Source: an uncultured Ruminococcus sp.
GTDB lineage: Bacteria > Bacillota_A > Clostridia > Oscillospirales > Ruminococcaceae
Direction of reading: 5' to 3'
Length of the DNA: 6,359 nucleotides
NCBI GenBank assembly: GCA_947303535.1
Contig: CAMYYQ010000073.1
Span: 1-6,359, forward strand
The notes below the pieces were generated by a model. The model worked only from the letters and a program-made list of their open reading frames with translations, had not been told where the DNA came from and ran no database searches. Made by a program: the position numbers and the translations under genes. This document shows, in pieces, positions 5,492-6,359 of this stretch; positions within the stretch are counted from its first letter, which is position 1, and each line of letters starts with the position of its first letter.

Positions 5492-6359
5492 TCAGATTCC
5501 TTTCGATTCTTCGATGCTCTTTTTCTCAGCGGCGAGACGCTCGCCGAGAAGCCGCACATCGTAGTCGTTGCTCACCTGTGCATAGACGTTGATTGTCTCG
5601 TATACCACCTTCTGACCGCCGCCCTGCTCCGAGAGCGAGACAGGTGTGTTCCGCGCCTCCCGCGTGAGAGGAGTAACCCTTACGCCGCCGTTCATCACCT
5701 GTAACAGTTCGGGTCCTGCTTCGGCGATGATACCTTCGTGTCCGATGTTCAGGAAGTTTCCTGTTGCGTTCTTTGACCTTCCGTGCGCGTAGCCTATCTG
5801 ATAATCTCCGCTTTTGTATAGCGCGGCATCGGCGGCGCTGTTGATATTGTTGAAAATCAAATCGTTAGTACCATAAATATACTTTGTGACTGCGGTCTGG
5901 AAATTGTATCCGAAGATATCTCCGATTTCATCGCCTTTAGTAAGCGCCCATTCAAGCAGAAGTGATACGTCGAATCCTGAATTTAGCTGTGCCTGATACT
6001 TAGAAGTGAATTCCTCGGTAAAGAGTGTTCCGACGTCTATACCGCTATTCATACCCCATATGAGAAGGTCATTGATATCATAGCCCGCATCAAGCTGAGC
6101 TTGTACGACCTTTGTATAGTCTTCACCGAAGACATCGCCGACATCTACTCCCGATTCGCTCGCCCATGCAGAGAGCTTTGATATGTCAAACCCACTATCA
6201 AGCTGAGCTTGTACGACCTTTGTATAGTCTTCACCGAAGACATCGCCGACATCTACTCCCGATTCGCTCGCCCATGCAGAGAGCTTTGATATGTCAAACC
6301 CACTATCAAGCTGAGCTTGTACGACCTTTGTATAGTCTTCACCGAAGACATCGCCGACA
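5492..6359 (-). CDS. Tail tape measure protein, C-terminal part (start beyond the right edge)
   Basis: Tape measure proteins lie in the lumen of the tail tube, set tail length in proportion to their own length, and are ejected ahead of the DNA. The frame is open from the window edge to TGA at 5492-5494, giving 288 visible residues. It is not a gene starting at the internal ATG 6052, because the same frame continues upstream without a stop and shows the same repeats. From the edge to 5879 the protein is built of 36-residue repeats. After them comes a GYAHGRSKNATGNFLNIG segment, then the HEGIIAEAGPELLQVMNGG region, similar to the G..GE.GPE..... motif near the end of many tape measure proteins. 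The last residues, VSNDYDVRLLGERLAAEKKS and a few more, are the usual C-terminus in Gram-positive phages. The position directly before Dit agrees. No membrane segment or hydrolase domain is visible in this part. Confidence 0.88.
   Translation of the reverse strand, partial: VGDVFGEDYTKVVQAQLDSGFDISKLSAWASESGVDVGDVFGEDYTKVVQAQLDSGFDISKLSAWASESGVDVGDVFGEDYTKVVQAQLDAGYDINDLLIWGMNSGIDVGTLFTEEFTSKYQAQLNSGFDVSLLLEWALTKGDEIGDIFGYNFQTAVTKYIYGTNDLIFNNINSAADAALYKSGDYQIGYAHGRSKNATGNFLNIGHEGIIAEAGPELLQVMNGGVRVTPLTREARNTPVSLSEQGGGQKVVYETINVYAQVSNDYDVRLLGERLAAEKKSIEESKGI
5498..5503 (-). promoter_or_regulatory. Ribosome binding site that sets the Dit start
   Basis: AAAGGA on the coding strand, 7 bases before the ATG at 5490, lies in the last codons of the tape measure gene. 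It supports the shorter Dit start over the in-frame ATG at 5559, which would add 23 residues of Arg/Lys/Ser-rich shadow sequence. The layout TGA-T-ATG suggests coupled translation. Confidence 0.6.
5879..6094 (-). repeat. Two diverged 36-residue repeats of the same tape measure array
   Basis: Below the perfect copies two further units have the same length: 5987-6094 (LDAGYDINDLLIWGMNSG followed by IDVGTLFTEEFTSKYQAQ) and 5879-5986 (LNSGFDVSLLLEWALTKG followed by DEIGDIFGYNFQTAVTKY). Kept positions are the opening L-[DN]-[SA]-G-[FY]-D, Trp at 13, a Gly-x-[LIV]-F pattern around 22-25, and an aromatic at 29. DNA similarity is low, so these are older copies; the next residues towards the C-terminus no longer fit the pattern. 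Confidence 0.85.
6091..6359 (-). repeat. Perfect 108-bp tandem repeat inside the tape measure gene
   Basis: 6091-6198 and 6199-6306 are identical over all 108 bases, and 6307-6359 repeats the first 53 bases again before the window ends. The period is 36 codons, so frame is kept. The unit reads LDSGFDISKLSAWASESG followed by VDVGDVFGEDYTKVVQAQ. Lack of even synonymous differences points to recent duplication or ongoing homogenisation. The number of copies beyond the edge cannot be seen. Confidence 0.95.

Noticed and set aside
5491..5559. Extended Dit start at ATG 5559
   Set aside because: The added 23 residues are encoded inside the tape measure gene, look like a frame shadow, and the ATG at 5490 has the better-placed ribosome binding site and a Dit-like N-terminus.
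6091..6359. Possible CRISPR-like array or DNA-binding iterons from the regular repeats
   Set aside because: The 108-bp units are directly adjacent with no unique spacers, keep the reading frame and encode a protein repeat, so they are coding tandem repeats.

Overview
This window looks like the end of the late (tail and lysis) operon of a siphovirus or integrated prophage of a Gram-positive host, most likely a gut-type Clostridia (Ruminococcus/Oscillospiraceae-like). The grounds for this are the gene order tape measure - distal tail protein - tail-associated protein - receptor-binding protein - holin - GH25 lysin, the strong AAGGAGG-type ribosome binding sites, and protein motifs familiar from prophages of that group. 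The host assignment is inference; no host gene is present.

Every real gene is on the minus strand, so transcription runs from the high to the low coordinates. In that order the window holds: the C-terminal 288 residues of the tape measure protein (5492 to the right edge), which carries 36-residue tandem repeats; the distal tail (Dit-like) protein (4777-5490); a beta-helix-like accessory tail protein (3998-4777); a Tal/tail-spike protein with a gp27-like core and an unusual N-terminal extension (2130-3992); a tail fibre or receptor-binding protein with a jelly-roll-like domain (986-2128); a holin of the Phage_holin_4 type (554-943); and a GH25 muramidase (549 to the left edge) that is split by a one-base frame disruption in a run of eight A. 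Junctions are very tight (a 1-base overlap, or gaps of 1, 1, 4, 5 and 42 bases), so the genes are probably cotranscribed and translationally coupled. I see no promoter or convincing terminator, and no stretch of 300 bases without a gene.

The first four genes build the tail tube ruler and the host-facing tail tip, the fifth probably contacts the cell surface, and the last two open the cell at the end of the cycle. The points most worth a second look are the perfect 108-bp repeats in the tape measure gene that run off the window, the interrupted lysin with a 29-bp pure A/T patch, and an AT-rich block (about 3640-4776) covering the beta-helix gene and the first part of the Tal gene. That block looks like an exchanged host-recognition cassette set between the usual Dit and Tal core. 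I see no defence system, diversity-generating retroelement, CRISPR array or RNA gene.
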